Under the pieces are notes generated by a model. The model was not told the origin of the DNA. It saw nothing but the letters and a program-made list of their open reading frames with translations, and searched no databases. A stretch of DNA of 64,000 bases from Nitrospira sp. MA-1 (GTDB taxonomy: Bacteria; Nitrospirota; Nitrospiria; Nitrospirales; UBA8639). The first letter of the stretch is position 1. Each line of letters begins with the position of its first letter. The stretch lies in contig JAQJDB010000004.1 of NCBI GenBank assembly GCA_032139905.1, positions 186,001 through 250,000 of the forward strand, in the 5' to 3' direction. A program made the translations under genes and the position numbers. Shown here one piece after another: positions 60,244-64,000 of this stretch.

Positions 60244-63200
60244 ATGTTCCGACCCTCACGAAAATTTTGGATCAGCCTGGCTCTCATTTTTGTAACCTGT
60301 GGCGTTCTTGCCTATGTGTTATTCCCGTTTATCAAAACCGAACTCTATCGCGAAACCCTTGAACGGGGGTTTTCGGCGGCCATGGGAAGAACGGTTTCCC
60401 TGGAAGGACCTCTCTCTCTGACTTTTTCCTTGCATCCGCGGTTAATTCTGGAACATGTTTCTGTGTCTAATCCTCCGTGGACTTCTCAACCACATTTTCT
60501 CCGGGCCGACCGCCTGGAGATCGGACTCTCCTTGGTACCGCTTCTCCAACGTCGCTTGGAGGCTGAAAAGATTGCTCTTGAGGGTGCTGAACTTTTTTTA
60601 GAAGAAGGGTCGGAAGGTCTCGACAACTGGACTTTCCGAAAGGACAGCCAGCCTGGAATCGTCTCCCGGGCTGCCCCGTCGGTCTTCATGACTATTTCCA
60701 ATAGAGGGGAGATCTCAATCGAAAGTTCCCGAATTCGGTACCGGTCATATCCGGCTGGGGAAACGACAGACGTGGCAATTCATCGGGGAGTGGTCAATGC
60801 CCCGGACGACCAGCACAGAAAATTTTCAGTTGAAGGTACCTACCAGGATAGCCCTGTCAACATTGAGCTGATTGGCGGGCGTATTATGGATCTGTTCACC
60901 CTGACCGAAGCCTGGCCGTTCGATGGCGTGCTGTTTACAACGGGCGCATCCGCATCTATCAAAGGAAGCGTCGGAGGGGCGAACTCCGACCAGATGTATG
61001 ACCTCCAGGTCCAGATTAACGGGGATCGTTTGAGTGCGCTAAATGCTCTTCTGAATGTTGGCCTTCCCGATTCCGCCCCGTTCATGATCGCTGCCAATGT
61101 CGTGAAGATTTCGGATGTCCTCAACTTAAATAATATCCGGGGAACGTTGGGTTCCTCGGATCTTGGCGGGCAATTGCGGATACAGAACGGAGTAGGACGT
61201 CAAAAGATGACCGGTCGATTGACTTCTAACTCCTTACAGATTCATGACTTGACGTCTTTATCACATACCAACGGATCTCAACAGGCAGCTTCTCTGGAAC
61301 AACCGGAGTTCAAATCTTCTGCCTCGATGCCTTTGGATGTTGATCTGGATGTGATCATCCCAAACCTGTTACTGGGTGAGACGGACATTGGTTCGTTATC
61401 TCTTACGGCCGGCATGCAGGAAGATCAGGTTCTTCTCGATCCAATTCAGATGAAAAGTTTTGGAGGAACGTTGCAAGCCAATTTAGAGGTTGATCTGAAA
61501 AATTCCGCACCACGGACCAGGTTGAAAGCCCGGTTCAGCTCTTTTAATTTTGGGGAGGCGTTGGAGGCGTTCGGGGTGCCAGAAGGTATTGCCGGACAGA
61601 TCAATCTGGACGTGTTGGCCGATGGGCACGGGACCACTCTTCAGGAAAGTCTTTCGACGTTGAACGTCGATATGCGGATGGATCGCACCACAATCTCTCG
61701 GTCCGAATCAATTCCAGAAAACCGACTGCCCGTTGCCTTTCCCCAGCTATCGCTGAGGATTTCAAAAGGCGGCCCCATAGAGATTCGGGGCAAAGGCACT
61801 TTTCAGGATAAGACCTATGGAGTCCGACTCATGACCGGCTCTCTCATTGAAATGATCGAACCGAGGAAGCCCTGGCCCATTTCCCTCACCGCTCAGAGGG
61901 GTGACGCGGTGCTGGCTGCAACGGGGACCTTGAATCCTGATCGTCCGGAAATGGGCGGCACGTTAGGGGTATCGCTCAAAGGCAAGAATCTGAGTGAGCT
62001 TCATACCGATCTGCCGGCAGTTGGTCCGTACCATTTCAAGGCCCGGGTGACCAAAGAAGGACCTCGTTACCGCATGAATGATTTTCAAAGCCGATTCGGG
62101 ACCAGCGATCTGTCAGGAACCCTGGAGGTTGCTACAGAAAAAAATCCCCCTCAATTCACGGGGACATTGAACGCAGAACATGTCAATTTCAGAGAACTGT
62201 CCACTCCAGGTGATACCTCTATTCCTACGGAAGCCTTTAGCACCGCCAATGGGAATTTGAAGTTAAAAATTTATCAAGCCAATATTGGAGAATTTCAGTT
62301 GTCAGATCTGATTGTGGATGCCAAGCTTCATGCCGGCCTTCTCACCGTCAAGGATGTGCAAGGGACTCTTTTTAATCAGCAATCATCTTACGGAAATTTT
62401 CAGGGTAGGCTCGATCTGGATACCACCAAACCGATTCCCTCTGTTTCCGGGCAAATGACTTTGAGCGATATCAAATATGAGTATGTCTTTTCTGATGTAC
62501 AGTTTGTAAATCCAAACGATCATGTCATAAATCTGCATGCGAAATTTTCAAGTGTTGGCACAACAGTTGACACTCTCCTGGCTCAACCTACGGTTTCCCT
62601 CACAGGACATAATCTTCAGGTACGTCTCCATGGAGGAACGAACCGTGGCGAGCCTCTGGATCTGCGTTCCAACCTCTTGGTCGAAAGCGTAACAGGCGGC
62701 CCTTTGCGCTTGTATGCCGAAGGGCGGCTTGAAAATACCCCTTTTCGCCTTCGTTTTTCGGGAGGCCAAGTGAGTGACCTCATGAACAACAAGGAATTTT
62801 GGCCGGTAAACATCCGGGCAGATGTGCCACGTGCCATGGCTGAGCTGAGCGGCTATGTGGCTCTTCCTCATCCAGGCGAGAAATTTTCGTTCCAGATACA
62901 TGTAAAAGGAGATAATTTGAGAGATCTGGACTTCATGGCGACATCTGATTTGCCTGATGCCGGTCCGCTGGAAATATCCGGCCTCGTAACGAAATCTTCC
63001 GTGGGATACCACGTCACCAATTTTGAAGGATCTCTAGCCGGAAGCAATATGAGTGGCGATGTAACGGTCTTAACGAAAGGTATTCGTCCACGAGTGAATG
63101 GGAAACTTACCGCAGAGAATCTTGTCCTGGATGCGGTGAAACAACCTTTAGATGATTCCTCAGCGCAACAAAAGCGATCGACCCTGAAATCCATTGGTGA

Positions 63201-64000
63201 CTCGGTGAAGGGCATTGGATCATCGGCTGTTAATATCGTACGCGATACCATCGGCATGCCGAAAAAATCTGAGGGTCTACCACTTAAGTCGATTCCGGAT
63301 GGGGTTTTTCCGGTTGAGGATCTCAGGGCCATTGATCTCCTGCTTGATGTCGGGGTCAAACACCTTCGAAAGGGAGAAGAAGATCTGGGCCATGCCTCAT
63401 TTCAGATTGCCCTTGAGGAGGGCTTACTTGCCCTGCAACCGGTAACGGGAAATTTTTGGGGAGGAGCCTTCGAGGGGAAATTGATCCTCGACGGAACACA
63501 ATACGTTCCGACCCTGGATGTGCATCTGCATGTTCAAGGTTTGGATTATGAGCGCGTCGCCAGATCTTTCGGAGGCTCTGATCTGGTAAAGGGGCAATCT
63601 CAATCCATTAAACTCGCCTTAAAGGGGCGGGGAGATACGTTACATGAAGTATTGGAACAAGCGAGTGGACATTTTGAGTTGGTCGATGGTCCCCTTGAAT
63701 TGGCCACAAAATATATCGATTTGTGGGCGGCTGATTTGATCACGACAGCTTTAACCACCGCCTGGAAAAGTGAATCGGTGACTAAATTGAATTGTACGGT
63801 CGGGTATTTTGATATCGAAGAGGGAGTGGTAAAAAGTGAGGATATCCTCATCGACTCTCATCGTCTTACTGTCGCGGGCATCGGAAAATTGGATTTGGCC
63901 GACGAAACCATGGACCTGCTCCTGACCCCACGGCCCAAAGACCCCAGTTTATTCAGTCTGGCTCACACGGTCCGCATCACCGGTCCGCTTACGGATCCGG
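60244..64000 (+). CDS. AsmA-family protein (3' end outside window)
   Basis: An uninterrupted frame of 1252 codons runs off the window end. It starts at ATG 60244 after AAAGG, with an N-terminal helix (WISLALIFVTCGVLAYVLFPF). The AsmA start region TELYRETLERGFSAAMGRTVSLEGPLSL follows, then long beta-rich repeats. The AsmA-like segment DVHLHVQGLDYERVARSFGG...GQSQSIKLALKGRGDTLHEVLEQASGHFEL near the end is diagnostic, with DGPLELATKYIDLWAADLI. Such proteins bridge inner and outer membranes and move phospholipid. With the pqi genes, it adds a second envelope lipid-transport system in the window. Confidence 0.92.
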   Translation, partial: MFRPSRKFWISLALIFVTCGVLAYVLFPFIKTELYRETLERGFSAAMGRTVSLEGPLSLTFSLHPRLILEHVSVSNPPWTSQPHFLRADRLEIGLSLVPLLQRRLEAEKIALEGAELFLEEGSEGLDNWTFRKDSQPGIVSRAAPSVFMTISNRGEISIESSRIRYRSYPAGETTDVAIHRGVVNAPDDQHRKFSVEGTYQDSPVNIELIGGRIMDLFTLTEAWPFDGVLFTTGASASIKGSVGGANSDQMYDLQVQINGDRLSALNALLNVGLPDSAPFMIAANVVKISDVLNLNNIRGTLGSSDLGGQLRIQNGVGRQKMTGRLTSNSLQIHDLTSLSHTNGSQQAASLEQPEFKSSASMPLDVDLDVIIPNLLLGETDIGSLSLTAGMQEDQVLLDPIQMKSFGGTLQANLEVDLKNSAPRTRLKARFSSFNFGEALEAFGVPEGIAGQINLDVLADGHGTTLQESLSTLNVDMRMDRTTISRSESIPENRLPVAFPQLSLRISKGGPIEIRGKGTFQDKTYGVRLMTGSLIEMIEPRKPWPISLTAQRGDAVLAATGTLNPDRPEMGGTLGVSLKGKNLSELHTDLPAVGPYHFKARVTKEGPRYRMNDFQSRFGTSDLSGTLEVATEKNPPQFTGTLNAEHVNFRELSTPGDTSIPTEAFSTANGNLKLKIYQANIGEFQLSDLIVDAKLHAGLLTVKDVQGTLFNQQSSYGNFQGRLDLDTTKPIPSVSGQMTLSDIKYEYVFSDVQFVNPNDHVINLHAKFSSVGTTVDTLLAQPTVSLTGHNLQVRLHGGTNRGEPLDLRSNLLVESVTGGPLRLYAEGRLENTPFRLRFSGGQVSDLMNNKEFWPVNIRADVPRAMAELSGYVALPHPGEKFSFQIHVKGDNLRDLDFMATSDLPDAGPLEISGLVTKSSVGYHVTNFEGSLAGSNMSGDVTVLTKGIRPRVNGKLTAENLVLDAVKQPLDDSSAQQKRSTLKSIGDSVKGIGSSAVNIVRDTIGMPKKSEGLPLKSIPDGVFPVEDLRAIDLLLDVGVKHLRKGEEDLGHASFQIALEEGLLALQPVTGNFWGGAFEGKLILDGTQYVPTLDVHLHVQGLDYERVARSFGGSDLVKGQSQSIKLALKGRGDTLHEVLEQASGHFELVDGPLELATKYIDLWAADLITTALTTAWKSESVTKLNCTVGYFDIEEGVVKSEDILIDSHRLTVAGIGKLDLADETMDLLLTPRPKDPSLFSLAHTVRITGPLTDP

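Overview
The window looks like chromosome from a nitrifier-type bacterium of the Nitrospirota (Nitrospira-like). This rests on gene content: an octaheme hydroxylamine-oxidoreductase-like cytochrome beside a NapC/NirT quinol dehydrogenase, a phosphoketolase/acetate kinase pair, glycogen enzymes, an NDH-2 fused to cNMP and CBS domains, and many degraded genes and dispersed repeats. The assignment is an inference, not a search result. Most of the window reads as moderately GC-rich core or flexible chromosome. About 0.7-8.1 kb is clearly more AT-rich and looks acquired.

Left end (0.7-8.1 kb): a putative genome-defence island. On the minus strand is an unknown protein with an Rx4H (HEPN-like) motif. 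On the plus strand are a decayed vsr (mismatch endonuclease) gene, a complete 5-methylcytosine DNA methyltransferase, a phosphoribosyltransferase-like protein, a P-loop ATPase resembling the ORC/CDC6-like conflict ATPases, and an unrecognised third protein. The last four are packed with gaps of 7-23 bp. A 59-base 3' fragment of a tRNA-Lys(CTT) gene and a decayed REP-associated (RAYT) transposase lie immediately to the right.

9-26 kb: mixed housekeeping and stress genes. These are a 2Fe-2S ferredoxin, a secreted unknown, the NDH-2/cNMP/CBS fusion, a VOC protein, glucose-6-phosphate dehydrogenase, a chromate transporter, a methyltransferase, a frameshifted DsrE-like gene, a GDCCVxC mini-protein facing a merR-ynfA pair, an ion channel, a lipoprotein, and a compact pqiA-pqiA-pqiB-pqiC envelope lipid-transport operon.

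26-40 kb: an atpG gene with no other ATP synthase gene beside it, a three-gene RND efflux system (MFP, HAE1-type pump, outer-membrane lipoprotein), glucose-6-phosphate isomerase, two DUF3313-like lipoproteins, and intergenic regions with dispersed repeats.

40-58 kb: a long minus-strand run of carbon and energy storage genes: aldolase (frameshifted), beta-phosphoglucomutase, GH65 disaccharide phosphorylase, acetate kinase, phosphoketolase, octaheme cytochrome, NapC, glycogen debranching enzyme, glycogen phosphorylase, polyphosphate kinase 2, and a transketolase remnant. Together they would turn glycogen or disaccharides into glucose phosphates, then acetyl-phosphate, then acetate plus ATP. The octaheme cytochrome and its quinol partner sit inside the run.

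58-64 kb: a histidine phosphatase, a copy of the repeat found at the left end (inverted, about 58.5 kb away), remnants of a SulP transporter and a P-II-like regulator, and a large AsmA-family protein cut by the window end. At least seven genes are decayed or frameshifted, so either gene decay is active here or the assembly carries indel errors.
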